From the NCBI RefSeq assembly GCF_018130505.1, contig NZ_JAFCKH010000004.1:124001-188000 (forward strand): a stretch of 64,000 bases of DNA, given 5' to 3'. Source of the DNA: Bradyrhizobium tropiciagri (GTDB lineage Bacteria > Pseudomonadota > Alphaproteobacteria > Rhizobiales > Xanthobacteraceae). The notes under the pieces were generated by a model, which was not told the origin of the DNA, did no database searches, and was given only the letters and a program-made list of their open reading frames with translations. The translations under genes were made by a program, and so were the position numbers. Numbering within the stretch: position 1 is the stretch's first letter; every line of letters begins with the position of its first letter. Shown one piece after another: positions 53,649 through 63,080 of this stretch.

Positions 53649-56419
53649 GTGAGCGCTCCCTTGAGCAGGCTTGTCGTCACCGGCAGCGAGCGGAAACGGC
53701 GGCCGGTGGCATCGTAAATCGCGTTGAGCAGCGCCGGCACGATCGGGATCATCACCACCTCGGCCATGCCCTTGGGCGGCTCGTCCGGCGTCAACGGCGG
53801 CAGCATCTCGATTTCGAGATCGCGCAACGGCAGGTCGGAGCCGCGCGCGATCAGGTACTGGCCGAGATTCCACTGGCCGTTGCCGGGGCCGCCTTCGAAC
53901 GGCGGCAGGGTTTCCAGCAGCGCGTAGCCGACGCCCATGGCGAAGCCGCCATGCGACTGGCCGAGCACGACTTCGGGCACCAGCGCCTGGCCGCATTCGA
54001 ACACGCTGTAGGCCTTGGCAATGCGCAAGGTGCCGCTGTCGCGCTCGATCTCGACGCGGACCAGCGTGCCGCACATCGAGGTGTAGGAGGTGCCGATCCG
54101 GTTGTTGTCGGTCGGCGGAAACTTGACGCTGACGCGGTCGATCCGCTCGTACTCGCTGCGGCCATGGCGGATCGCCAGCGCGTCGATCTCGGCGCGGTAC
54201 TGCTCGCCGAACAGCGGGAAGCGCGCCCGCGACCAGGCCCAGCGCGAGAAACTGTGCGCGATGGCGCCGGTGACGAGATTGCGCGCATGCGCGGTGGCGG
54301 CGAGCTTTGCCAGCGGCAGCGGCGGGAGTTCGCCGAATACGAGTTGCCCGTCCTTCCAGCGCGCCTTGTCCCATTGCCGCGCGCGCGAATCTGATTTTGC
54401 GAGGCGCCAGAGCTCGAGCGCCGCCGGCCACAGGCCATAGCGGAAGATGATGCGGGCGGCCTCGGCCGACGAATGGGTGCCGACATGGGCGCCGATCGAG
54501 GCGCTGGTCGGCGAGCTGATCGCGGGCACCCAGCGCGGGTTCTTCTCGGCGAGGTCCTGGGTCTTCTGATCCATCGTGTAGGGATCGCCCGAGGTGACGA
54601 GGCCGAGCGCGTCGTAGCTGTCGACGCGGGAGACCGCGACCTCGTCGGCGATGCCGCCGAGATGGCCGGCGACGCGGTTGGCGAGCGCGGTGCCGATGCC
54701 GTTGCCCATCTCGACGTGATCGCAGTAGATCGCGATCCGTCCCTCGGGATCGATCTCGACGCGGCCGAGCGAGCAATCCGCGCCGGCGCCGTAATCCTTG
54801 GTGACGCAGGCGAGGCCGGTGCCGACCAGCCGTCCCTCGGGCGCGTTCTGCTTGAAGGTCGCGCGCTGCTGCCAGATCGCGTGCGTCCCCAGCTTGTCGA
54901 GGATTTCCGGCGTGCGCACCGACACGATGTAGGGATTGCCGGTCATGGTCCGGCCGTTCTGCTTCAGCGCATTGTTGCGGCGGAACGCGATCGGGTCGAC
55001 CTTGAGCTCGCTGGCTGCCTCGTCGATCAGGACCTCGAGCGCCGTCATGGTCTGCAGCGTGCCGTAGCCGCGCATCGAGCCCGCGGTGACGCCGCGCGAA
55101 TGCAGCGCGACGGTGGTGACGTCGACCTTCGGGACGTCGTAGATGCCGATCGCGGCGGTCGCGGCGACGGTCGCGACGTTGGCGGAGAAATTGGCGAGGC
55201 CGCCGCCGTCGAGCACATGGTCGGCGGCGAACGCGGTGATCTTGCCGCTCTTGCGATCGATCCCGATCCGCGAGCGCATCTTGATCGGGTGGCGTTTGAT
55301 GCCGCCCTGGAATTGCTGGTAGCGGTCGTGCGCCAGCCGCACCGGCTTGCCCGGCAGGAACATCGCGCACAGCGCGACATAGAGGATGAATGGCGTGTGG
55401 TCGCGGCCGCCGAAGCCGCCGCCGACATGGGCGAACTGCGCATTGATGTGCGACGGCCTGAAGGGGGCGCGCGCCTTGCCGAGCAGATGCGCGATCGACT
55501 CGATCGCCTCATAGGGCGACTGCACGCCGAGCACCAGTTCGAGATTGCCACCCTTGGCGTCGTACCAGGCGAGCCCGCTCTCCGGTTCGAGGAAGACCGG
55601 ATCGATCGACTGGGTCTCGAACTCGCGGTCGAGCACGAGCTGAGACGGATCATCCTTTGCCAGCTCGGCGCGGATCGCCTCGCCATAGGTCGCGGCCTTA
55701 GCGTAATCGGGCTTGGTCTCCTTGGCGAGCGGCAGCCAGACCGGCAGCGGCGCGTTCTGGAAGCGGCTCGGCGAGACCCATCCGGCCATGATGGGCGAGT
55801 AGACGTCGGGCGCATCGGGCGTGGCGCCGGCCACGCGGGTGAAGCGGTACGCGCCGTAGTCCGGCAGCACCACCGGGCCGGTCTCGTCGCCGAACTTGAC
55901 GAAGGTGCCGTCGCGCAGCGCGAGGCGCGCCTGGTCGAAGGCGTCGAACTGCTCGAAAATCAAAAGCGCGACCGGCTGGCCGAGATAGATCGGGGTCTTG
56001 CCGACCGGGCAGAACAGATCGCCGGTGTAGAACGAAGGCACGCGCGTGCCGATCCGGTCGAGATCGGCGGCGGTGACGATGACGGAGGGCTTGCTCGCGC
56101 CGTCGAGGCGGGCGAGGTCCATGCCGGCATAGACGTGCGTGGCGTCGTTGGCGCGGACCAGGATGGCGTGCGAGGTGGTCGCCGGCCAACCCGGCATGTC
56201 GGCGGCGCGGAAGTCGGAGGCGTAGAGCTTCGCGCCGGTGACCTTCGCCACGCCGTCGACGCGGCCGGCGCCGTAGGCGGCGGGATTGAACTGGCCGCGG
56301 CCGGGAAGCGTCTCACGGGCTGCGAAAACCGGCTCCTTCGCGAGCGCAAGGTGCGACATGCTGAGCGAGATGCCGCCCGCCGACAACCACTTCACGAATT
56401 CACGTCGCGAAGGCCGCAT
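53645..56419 (-). CDS. Molybdopterin-binding subunit of a molybdenum hydroxylase (IorB/aldehyde oxidase type)
   Basis: A catalytic subunit of 924 residues. A Tat signal (RPSRREFVKW, twin Arg at 5-6) shows export of the folded enzyme. The xanthine-dehydrogenase-type MoCo motifs are present (HVGGGFGGRDH; RGYGTLQTMTALEVLIDEAA; CDHVEMGNGIGTALANRVAGH). Together with the 2Fe-2S and cytochrome subunits it makes a three-gene isoquinoline-1-oxidoreductase-like complex, whose substrate may be an N-heterocycle or aldehyde. The ATG at 56419 has AGGGAT upstream. Confidence 0.94.
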   Translation of the reverse strand: MRPSRREFVKWLSAGGISLSMSHLALAKEPVFAARETLPGRGQFNPAAYGAGRVDGVAKVTGAKLYASDFRAADMPGWPATTSHAILVRANDATHVYAGMDLARLDGASKPSVIVTAADLDRIGTRVPSFYTGDLFCPVGKTPIYLGQPVALLIFEQFDAFDQARLALRDGTFVKFGDETGPVVLPDYGAYRFTRVAGATPDAPDVYSPIMAGWVSPSRFQNAPLPVWLPLAKETKPDYAKAATYGEAIRAELAKDDPSQLVLDREFETQSIDPVFLEPESGLAWYDAKGGNLELVLGVQSPYEAIESIAHLLGKARAPFRPSHINAQFAHVGGGFGGRDHTPFILYVALCAMFLPGKPVRLAHDRYQQFQGGIKRHPIKMRSRIGIDRKSGKITAFAADHVLDGGGLANFSANVATVAATAAIGIYDVPKVDVTTVALHSRGVTAGSMRGYGTLQTMTALEVLIDEAASELKVDPIAFRRNNALKQNGRTMTGNPYIVSVRTPEILDKLGTHAIWQQRATFKQNAPEGRLVGTGLACVTKDYGAGADCSLGRVEIDPEGRIAIYCDHVEMGNGIGTALANRVAGHLGGIADEVAVSRVDSYDALGLVTSGDPYTMDQKTQDLAEKNPRWVPAISSPTSASIGAHVGTHSSAEAARIIFRYGLWPAALELWRLAKSDSRARQWDKARWKDGQLVFGELPPLPLAKLAATAHARNLVTGAIAHSFSRWAWSRARFPLFGEQYRAEIDALAIRHGRSEYERIDRVSVKFPPTDNNRIGTSYTSMCGTLVRVEIERDSGTLRIAKAYSVFECGQALVPEVVLGQSHGGFAMGVGYALLETLPPFEGGPGNGQWNLGQYLIARGSDLPLRDLEIEMLPPLTPDEPPKGMAEVVMIPIVPALLNAIYDATGRRFRSLPVTTSLLKGALT

Positions 56420-56548
56420 GCCCTGATCCCTCATCAACGCTTCAACCGCGTGTCGTGCCCGGGTTTACCCGACCGCACGACACACTCCGCAGTCTAGCGG
56501 CCACGCCGCCATGATTCGCAACGCCTACGATAGGCGGTTGCGGCCGCC

Positions 56549-57640
56549 TCACTTGAGGTCGGCGATCGAGGCCGGTCCCGGACCGGGCGTCACCAGCGTC
56601 GGCCACTGCTTGGAGCCGAACGGCACCAGCGGCGGCAGGAACGTGGTCATGCCGCGCTTCCTGGTCTCGGCGATGATCGCCTCGCGCGCGTCGCCCCCCA
56701 TCAGCTCGTAGTCCATCAGGTGGTAGCTGCCGAAGAACAGCGCGCCGACCGAGCGGTCCGCGATGATCCGGGTCAGCGACTCCAGCATGTCCTGCGGCGT
56801 CGTGGTGAAGGAGATGGTCTCGATCAGCATCAGGCGGGTATTGATGGCGTCGGGGCCGAAGAACTGCGCCAGCACGCTGAAGATCACGTTGTTCTGCCGC
56901 GCCACATAGATGGTGTTGCTGGCGGCGTAAGTCTTGTCCCAGTCGGCGCCGAGCTGGGTCTTCCAGTCCGCCATCACCGTCATCCAGTGCGCGACCTGGG
57001 TCTGCGCCGCCCAGGCGACGTTCTTGGCGAGCAGCGGCGCCTGCTTCTTGCCGAACGCTTCGAGCTTGGCGAACGGGATGGCGCCGGCGGCGAGGCACTC
57101 GTCCATGAAGGCGAGGTTGTTCTGCAGGATGGCGCGGTTGTTGTCGCGCCAGTCGGCCTGCATCGGCGTCTTGTCGAGGCCGTCGAGTGCCGACTGCATC
57201 CGGCTGCGATAGGCCGCCATCGAGCCGCGCCACGACTTGTCGTCGGCGTTGTCGACATAGGGGCCGACGACCTCGGCCAGCGCCATCGTGCTGTGCCCGA
57301 CCGACTTGAGCAGCTGATAGACGATCGGCACCTGCGGCGCCTCGGTCGGCGGCTGGCCCGGCCGGTACAGGATCAGGCGGCCGCCGGCGCCGGAGAACAG
57401 ACCGAGGATCACCGGGTGCTTGCCGAGGAAGTTCTTCTGGAAGATCCTCGCTGCATCGCCGTAGAGCTCGAACATGCCGGTGTTCAGCGCCAGCATGTCC
57501 TTGGTGGCGACGTCGGCCGGTGTCGATGAGGTCTTGCCCGAGATCGGCCCCATGTAGTCGGGCAGGGATTGCGCCAGCGCGGCGCCGTTCCCGAGCAGGA
57601 ACAGCGCGGCGGCCGCAGCAAGGCCAGAGCGGTAGGTCAT
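56549..57640 (-). CDS. Exported hypothetical protein upstream of the molybdenum hydroxylase genes
   Basis: A 363-residue protein with a signal peptide (1-23, ALAQ). The mature part is largely helical and repetitive, with blocks such as FQKNFLGKHPVILGLFSGAGGRLILYRPG and TTTPQDMLESLTRIIADRSVGALFFG. I recognise no family or catalytic motif. It lies 129 nt before the Mo-hydroxylase gene on the same strand and may be a periplasmic partner or chaperone. The ATG at 57640 follows a non-coding extension. Confidence 0.8.
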   Translation of the reverse strand: MTYRSGLAAAAALFLLGNGAALAQSLPDYMGPISGKTSSTPADVATKDMLALNTGMFELYGDAARIFQKNFLGKHPVILGLFSGAGGRLILYRPGQPPTEAPQVPIVYQLLKSVGHSTMALAEVVGPYVDNADDKSWRGSMAAYRSRMQSALDGLDKTPMQADWRDNNRAILQNNLAFMDECLAAGAIPFAKLEAFGKKQAPLLAKNVAWAAQTQVAHWMTVMADWKTQLGADWDKTYAASNTIYVARQNNVIFSVLAQFFGPDAINTRLMLIETISFTTTPQDMLESLTRIIADRSVGALFFGSYHLMDYELMGGDAREAIIAETRKRGMTTFLPPLVPFGSKQWPTLVTPGPGPASIADLK

Positions 57641-57875
57641 GTCGTGCACCTCGAGGTTGTCATGAGAACCGGCGCGCATCTCCGCGCCGTTAGCGCATGC
57701 ACGGGTATTTGACGCAAATTGCACTGGAAGGACGGCCCGCGTGACGCGGCACGACAATGGGGGCGGGCGCGCCTACAGCTATGCGACGAATCGGGCGGTG
57801 TCCACTCCCGGACATTGCGGACAAGACTGCGCCAAAAGACGCAATGGTGCGGCCGCGGCGCCGATGCTATGCCGC

Positions 57876-58616
57876 ATGAGGACTCATTTATTTATTGGAT
57901 TTCGTGCGTTGCTGAACGGACTTTACAAGGTCGAGTACGGCATCAACGGCGCATTCGGCCGCAGCATCATGTGCATGCATGACGGCCGGATGCTCGGCGG
58001 CAATTCGGCCTTCGCCCATCTCGGCAGCTACCGGGAAATCGGCGGCGGCGAGATCGCGGCCGAGGTGATCACCGAGCGCCACAATGACGATCCCAATTTC
58101 AAGCCGCTGATGGGCGCCGACGTCACCGTCATCAAGGTGCGCGGCCGGACGGAAGGGTCGACCATCCTGATGGAGGGCAAGGCGGATGCCATGCCCGACG
58201 GCGTGTTCTGGGCCAACCTCGCGCCGCTCGACGACGAGGCCCTGCCGCCGCGCGGCACGGTCGGGCCTGATGGCATCGTCAACGGGCTATACGCCATCCA
58301 CATCCGCGCGCTCGACGGCGTCGATGCCGGCCTCTCCGGCGTCATGCTGCTGCTGGACGGGCGCATCCTCGGCGGCGACGCGTTCTTCTATTATCTCGGC
58401 TCCTATTCGTCCGCGGACGGGCGCTGGAAGGGCGAGATCGTCAACCAGGAGCACACGCCGGCCAAGGGCGCGAACCCGGTGTTCGGCGGCCATGAGGTCG
58501 GCATCGGCTTCAGCGGCGCCTGCCACGGCGATGGCGCGGAGCTCGAAGGCATCGCGCTGGCCGGCAAGCGCAGCCTGCGCCTCGGGGCGACGCTGAGGTT
58601 GATGCGGACCGTCTGA
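57876..58616 (+). CDS. GrlR-like two-domain protein
   Basis: The third two-domain paralogue, about 246 residues: N-domain NGLYKVEYGINGAFGRSIMCMHDG, linker LDDEALPPRGTVGPDG, and a C-domain beginning GIVNGLYAIHIRALDGVDAG and ending GKRSLRLGATLRLM. Its C-domain is very close to those at 46.3 and 37.9 kb. The start is uncertain: ATG 57876 or 57864 add a short leader, whereas TTG 57909 would begin at the same place as the paralogues. Function unknown; no secretion genes nearby. Confidence 0.82.
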   Translation: MRTHLFIGFRALLNGLYKVEYGINGAFGRSIMCMHDGRMLGGNSAFAHLGSYREIGGGEIAAEVITERHNDDPNFKPLMGADVTVIKVRGRTEGSTILMEGKADAMPDGVFWANLAPLDDEALPPRGTVGPDGIVNGLYAIHIRALDGVDAGLSGVMLLLDGRILGGDAFFYYLGSYSSADGRWKGEIVNQEHTPAKGANPVFGGHEVGIGFSGACHGDGAELEGIALAGKRSLRLGATLRLMRTV

Positions 58617-58647
58617 ATGGGCTTGGCGCGGAGCGCCGGTAGTGCGC

Positions 58648-59091
58648 TTAATCCTTGATCAGCAGCACGCCGCCGATCACCAGCGCGATGCCGGCCAGTC
58701 GTGAGACCGACACAGGATGCGCCGGCAGGCCGAAGACGCCGAAATGATCCATGGTGACACCCGCCAGCATCTGGCCGGCGACCACCAACGCCAGCAGGGT
58801 GGCGGCGCCGAGCGAGGGCAGCAGCAGGATCATCAGCAGGATGAACACGCCGCCCAGGATGCCGCCGCTCCACGCCCACCACGGCGTTGCCGTCACCAGC
58901 TTCCATGACGGCACCGGCTCGCGGGTCGCGACCAGCACCACCGCCATCGTCAACAGGCCGCCGAGATAGCTGACGAAGCCGGCCCAGCCCGGCGAGTTCA
59001 GGGCGGAGCGCAGATTGCCGTTCAGGACCTGCTGAACGGCGACGGCGACGCCCGCACCGAGCGCGAGCAGATAGAGAAACCAGACTTGCAT
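58648..59091 (-). CDS. DMT family membrane protein (YdcZ/DUF606 type)
   Basis: A 147-residue membrane protein with five hydrophobic helices, the usual half-size DUF606 unit of the drug/metabolite transporter superfamily. Motifs include VQQVLNGNLRSALNSPGWAGFVSYLGG and GQMLAGVTMDHFGVFGLPAHPVS. It probably dimerises or pairs with another half. Substrate unknown. It diverges from the ABC-F gene. Confidence 0.9.
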   Translation of the reverse strand: MQVWFLYLLALGAGVAVAVQQVLNGNLRSALNSPGWAGFVSYLGGLLTMAVVLVATREPVPSWKLVTATPWWAWSGGILGGVFILLMILLLPSLGAATLLALVVAGQMLAGVTMDHFGVFGLPAHPVSVSRLAGIALVIGGVLLIKD

Positions 59092-59252
59092 GTGATGCCC
59101 CAAAAACTGATCGGTGAAGTATTCCCCGTCACATTCGATTGGCAATAAGGGGTCTGCATGCGCCCATGCCTGGAAACGCAGGGAACACCCTTCCACCGGC
59201 GCTCCGGATCGACTAAGAGGCCCGCAAATCCCGTCATTTCTCAAGCAGTCGC

Positions 59253-60875
59253 ATGATCCGCCTCGATAACGTCTCCAAGCAAGTCGGCCACCAGATCCTC
59301 TTCATCGAAGCCTCCGCGGCGCTCCAGAAGGGCGAGAAGATCGGCCTTGTCGGCCCGAACGGGGCCGGCAAGACCACATTGTTCCGCATGATCTCGGGCC
59401 GGGAAATCCCCGATGAGGGCCAGGTCTCGGTCGATCGCGGCATTTCCATCGGCTATTTCAGCCAGGACGTCGGCGAGATGTCGGGCCGCAGCGCGGTCGC
59501 TGAGGTGATGGACGGGGCGGGGCCGGTCAGCGTGGTCGCCGCCGAGCTCCGGGAACTCGAAGCCGCGATGGCCGACCCTGATAAAGCCGACGAGATGGAC
59601 GACATCATCGCACGCTATGGCGAGGTGCAGCACCGCTTCGAGGAACTCGACGGCTACGCGCTGGACGGCCGGGCGCGCGAGGCGTTGTCGGGTCTCGGCT
59701 TCAGCCAGGAGATGATGGACGGCGACGTCGGCAAACTCTCCGGCGGCTGGAAGATGCGGGTGGCGCTGGCGCGCATCCTCCTGATGCGGCCCGACGTGAT
59801 GCTGCTCGACGAGCCGAGCAACCATCTCGATCTGGAGAGCCTGATCTGGCTCGAGCAGTTCCTGAAAGGCTATGAGGGCGCGCTGCTGATGACCTCGCAC
59901 GACCGCGAGTTCATCAACCGCATCATCAACAAGGTGGTCGAGATCGACGCCGGCCAGCTCACCACCTATTCCGGCGATTACGAGTTCTACGAGCAGCAGC
60001 GCGCGCTGTCCGACAAGCAGCAGCAGGCGCAGTTCGAACGGCAGCAGGCGATGCTGGCCAAGGAGATCAAGTTCATCGAGCGCTTCAAGGCGCGCGCCTC
60101 GCATGCCGCGCAGGTGCAGAGCCGGGTCAAGAAGCTCGACAAGATCGAGCGCGTCGAGCCGCCGCGGCGGCGGCAGACCGTGGCGTTCGAATTCCAGCCG
60201 GCGCCGCGCTCCGGCGAGGATGTCGCCAGCCTGAAGAACGTGCACAAGGCCTATGGCAGCAAGCGGATCTATGACGGGCTCGACTTCATGATCCGCCGCA
60301 AGGAGCGCTGGTGCGTGATGGGCATCAACGGCGCCGGCAAGTCGACGCTGCTCAAGCTGGTTGCCGGTTCGGCCGAGCCGGATGACGGTTCGGTTGCGAT
60401 CGGCGGCAGCGTCAAGATGGGCTATTTCGCCCAGCACGCGATGGACCTGCTCGACGGCGAGCGCACCGTATTCCAGTCGCTGGAAGATGCCTTTCCGCAG
60501 GCCGGGCAGGGCTCGCTGCGCGCGCTCGCCGGTTGCTTCGGCTTCTCCGGCGACGATGTCGAGAAGAGGTGTCGCGTGCTGTCAGGCGGCGAGAAGGCGC
60601 GCCTCGTGATGGCGAAGATGCTGTTCGACCCGCCGAACTTCCTGGTGCTGGACGAGCCGACCAACCATCTCGATCTCGCCACCAAGGAGATGCTGATCAA
60701 CGCGCTCGCCGAGTTCGAGGGCACGATGCTGTTCGTCTCGCACGACCGTCACTTCCTCGCCGCGCTCTCCAACCGCGTGCTGGAGCTGACGCCCGACGGC
60801 ATCCACCAATACGGCGGCGGCTACACCGAATACGTCGCCCGCACCGGGCAAGAAGCGCCGGGGTTGCGGAGCTAG
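59253..60875 (+). CDS. ABC-F family ATPase
   Basis: A 540-residue ribosome-associated ATPase with two ABC domains and no membrane part. Walker A: GPNGAGKTT (about 35-43) and NGAGKST in the second half. Signatures LSGGWKMRVALAR and LSGGEKARLVMAK; Walker B MLLDEPSNHLDL and LVLDEPTNHLDL; a charged inter-domain linker (about 240-310) reaches the ribosome in this family. ABC-F proteins rescue or tune stalled ribosomes. Subgroup (EttA, Uup, YheS or resistance) not assigned. Confidence 0.96.
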   Translation: MIRLDNVSKQVGHQILFIEASAALQKGEKIGLVGPNGAGKTTLFRMISGREIPDEGQVSVDRGISIGYFSQDVGEMSGRSAVAEVMDGAGPVSVVAAELRELEAAMADPDKADEMDDIIARYGEVQHRFEELDGYALDGRAREALSGLGFSQEMMDGDVGKLSGGWKMRVALARILLMRPDVMLLDEPSNHLDLESLIWLEQFLKGYEGALLMTSHDREFINRIINKVVEIDAGQLTTYSGDYEFYEQQRALSDKQQQAQFERQQAMLAKEIKFIERFKARASHAAQVQSRVKKLDKIERVEPPRRRQTVAFEFQPAPRSGEDVASLKNVHKAYGSKRIYDGLDFMIRRKERWCVMGINGAGKSTLLKLVAGSAEPDDGSVAIGGSVKMGYFAQHAMDLLDGERTVFQSLEDAFPQAGQGSLRALAGCFGFSGDDVEKRCRVLSGGEKARLVMAKMLFDPPNFLVLDEPTNHLDLATKEMLINALAEFEGTMLFVSHDRHFLAALSNRVLELTPDGIHQYGGGYTEYVARTGQEAPGLRS

Positions 60876-60883
60876 CGCCGCCC

Positions 60884-61510
60884 TTACGCGCTCCAGCGCG
60901 CGCAGAACGCCTCGACGTCGCCGGACTGGAATTCCGGCAACCGCTCCCAGATGGTTTCGGGCGGCCAATTCCACCACGCGATCCGCGACAGTTGCGCGGC
61001 GATGCTGCGGTTGAAGCGTTCCTTGATCGGCCGCGCCGGCACGCCGCCGACGATGGTGTAGGGGGTGACGTCGCGCGACACGACGGCACCGGCCGCGAGC
61101 ACGGCGCCGTCGCCGACGGTGACGCCGGGCAGCACGATGACGCCGTGGCCGATCCAGACGTCGTTGCCGATCACGACGCGATCGGCGCGGCGGTCGCTGA
61201 AGAAGCCGTGATCGCGCTGCGCCGAGGCCGTGTAATATTCGGGGCAATAGGTGAAGCGATGCTGCGACGGGCGCTCGAGCGGATGATTGGGCGCGCCGAT
61301 CCGCACATTGGCCGCGATCGCGCAGAACTTGCCGATCTGCGCATCGGCGACGATGCAGCCGCTGGCGAGATAGGAGAAGTCGCCGAGCTCGGTGTATTCG
61401 ATCGCGGTGTCGCCGAGGATTTCGCAGCAGCGGCCGACCGAGACTTCGCGCAGCTTGACCGTGGGATCGATGACGGTTTCGGCAAGCTTGGGGCGTTTCA
61501 ATTCGGTCAT
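60884..61510 (-). CDS. Left-handed beta-helix acetyltransferase (Phn-associated type)
   Basis: A 208-residue hexapeptide-repeat protein with repeats such as [43 protein letters not shown] and [32 protein letters not shown], and the catalytic-loop His in [10 protein letters not shown]. It matches the phosphonate-associated acetyltransferase family, but no phn genes are in this window. Convergent with ABC-F, 8 nt between stops. Acceptor substrate unknown. Confidence 0.88.
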   Translation of the reverse strand: MTELKRPKLAETVIDPTVKLREVSVGRCCEILGDTAIEYTELGDFSYLASGCIVADAQIGKFCAIAANVRIGAPNHPLERPSQHRFTYCPEYYTASAQRDHGFFSDRRADRVVIGNDVWIGHGVIVLPGVTVGDGAVLAAGAVVSRDVTPYTIVGGVPARPIKERFNRSIAAQLSRIAWWNWPPETIWERLPEFQSGDVEAFCARWSA

Positions 61511-61688
61511 GCGATCGTCCTCGATCCGGCGAATGGTTGCAGCGGGCGCTGTCTATCACAGTGCGCGGCAAGGGGGAGAGAGCCGACGCGCCAGCAATGC
61601 AATGGCGCATGGCACGCTGCGCGGCGCTCGGCTTGTGAGGCCTCCGGCCGGCCGCTACGCTCTAAAAAAAACCGGGAGCGAAACGGCC

Positions 61689-62564
61689 ATGAAGCAGATC
61701 AGGATCGGCGACATCACGATCGACGCGGTGATCGAGCGCGAGGGACCGTGGCGGCGGCCGCAGGATTTCTTCCCGGCCTATGACGACGCCGTGTTCAAGC
61801 ATCATCTCAAGACGATGGAGCCCGAGGTGTACGATGCCGCGCGCGGCATGATGGTGATCACCTACCAGACCTTCGTGGTCCGCACGCCGCGCTACACCAT
61901 CCTGGTCGATACCTGCACCGGCGAGGACAAGGGCCATCCGCCGCCGTTCGACTTCCCGGGCAAGGAGCGCTGGCGCAACGAGCTGTTCGCGCTCGGCGTC
62001 TCCTTCGAGCAGATCAACTACGTGTTCTGCACCCATCTGCACATCGACCACACCGGCTGGAACACGACGCTGCGCGACGGTCGCTGGGTGCCGACCTTTC
62101 CGAACGCGAAATACGTCTTCCACAAGCGCGAATATGCGGTCTGGGAGGCCGAGAACGCCAAGGGCGCCAATCCGCCCGGCACGGTGTTTCGTGACAACTG
62201 CCTGCCGATCGTCGAGGCCGGGCAGGCGCTGCTGGTCGACGACGACTATGCGCTCGACGACACCGTCACGCTGACGCCGACGCCGGGCCATTCGCCGTGT
62301 CACTGCTGCGTCAACATCTTCTCGAAGGGCCAGCGCGCCGTGGTTGCCGGCGACCTGATGCACCACGCGATCCAGTGCCGCGAGGTGGAGTGGTCGGCCA
62401 AGCCGGATTGGGATCCGAAGCAGTCGGCGATCTCGCGGCGGAAGTTCTTTGCCTCGGTCGCCGAGACCGACACGCTGATCCTGCCGATCCATTTCCCGAC
62501 CCCGACCGTGGGGCTGATCAAGGCGGACGGCGACCGCTTCGACTATCGCTTCAAGCGCGAATAG
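61689..62564 (+). CDS. MBL-fold metallo-hydrolase
   Basis: A 291-residue metallo-beta-lactamase-fold enzyme with the binuclear zinc motif THLHIDHTGW (His116, 118, Asp120, His121), a later GHSPCHCC motif near 205 and AGDLMHHAIQ supplying further ligands. This resembles lactonase/quorum-quenching-like and aromatic-ester hydrolases. Starts at ATG 61689. Single gene; substrate not predictable. Confidence 0.92.
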   Translation: MKQIRIGDITIDAVIEREGPWRRPQDFFPAYDDAVFKHHLKTMEPEVYDAARGMMVITYQTFVVRTPRYTILVDTCTGEDKGHPPPFDFPGKERWRNELFALGVSFEQINYVFCTHLHIDHTGWNTTLRDGRWVPTFPNAKYVFHKREYAVWEAENAKGANPPGTVFRDNCLPIVEAGQALLVDDDYALDDTVTLTPTPGHSPCHCCVNIFSKGQRAVVAGDLMHHAIQCREVEWSAKPDWDPKQSAISRRKFFASVAETDTLILPIHFPTPTVGLIKADGDRFDYRFKRE

Positions 62565-62677
62565 GCGAGCAAAACCGGCCACGCGTATGTTTCAGAATGT
62601 TTCGTGGCAGTACCGCGAAACGTCGCCGTCGGGCCGCCTGCGTGACCCGACGGTGCGGAGGGGCCGGGTGCCCGGAA

Positions 62678-62926
62678 TCAGGCGCCGCTCTGGCACTTCT
62701 TCATGAACGAGTTCTTCGCGGCGCCGGAGAGCTTCTTGCCGTCGGCGCTGACCGCCTTGGTTTCGCAGGCGTCCGTCGTGCACTTCTTCATGAACGAGGT
62801 CTTGGCCGCGCCGGCCAGCGGCTTGCCGTCCTTGCCGACGGCCTTGGTCTCGCAGGAGGCATCCTGCGCAAATGCCGAGCCGGCGGCGAAGGTCGCGATC
62901 ACGGCTGCCAAGAAAATCCGTTTCAT
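62678..62926 (-). CDS. PsiF-repeat exported protein
   Basis: An 82-residue protein with a signal peptide (1-21) and two tandem PsiF repeats (CETKAVGKDGKPLAGAAKTS and CETKAVSADGKKLSGAAKNS, each ending FMKKC), each with a Cys pair. PsiF is phosphate-starvation inducible in E. coli; its role is unknown. No Pho box was obvious in the short upstream region. GGGAGA precedes the ATG. Confidence 0.93.
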   Translation of the reverse strand: MKRIFLAAVIATFAAGSAFAQDASCETKAVGKDGKPLAGAAKTSFMKKCTTDACETKAVSADGKKLSGAAKNSFMKKCQSGA

Positions 62927-63080
62927 CTGGGTGTCTCCCTGAACCAAACCAGTGCGGCGGATTGGATATCGGATTCTTGATGGGATCAAGTTCCCATGGC
63001 GGATTTTGGCGATAAAATGCCCGCCGCCGCGCGGGATAATTTCGCGTGCGCTGCGGAACAAAAACGGGGGATACGCGCAA

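Noticed and set aside
53124-55370. A long minus-strand frame apparently fusing the 2Fe-2S subunit to a 570-residue Arg-rich N-terminal part
   Set aside because: That part is out of frame with, and overlaps, the well-supported molybdopterin subunit. The real start is the GTG at 53648 overlapping its stop.
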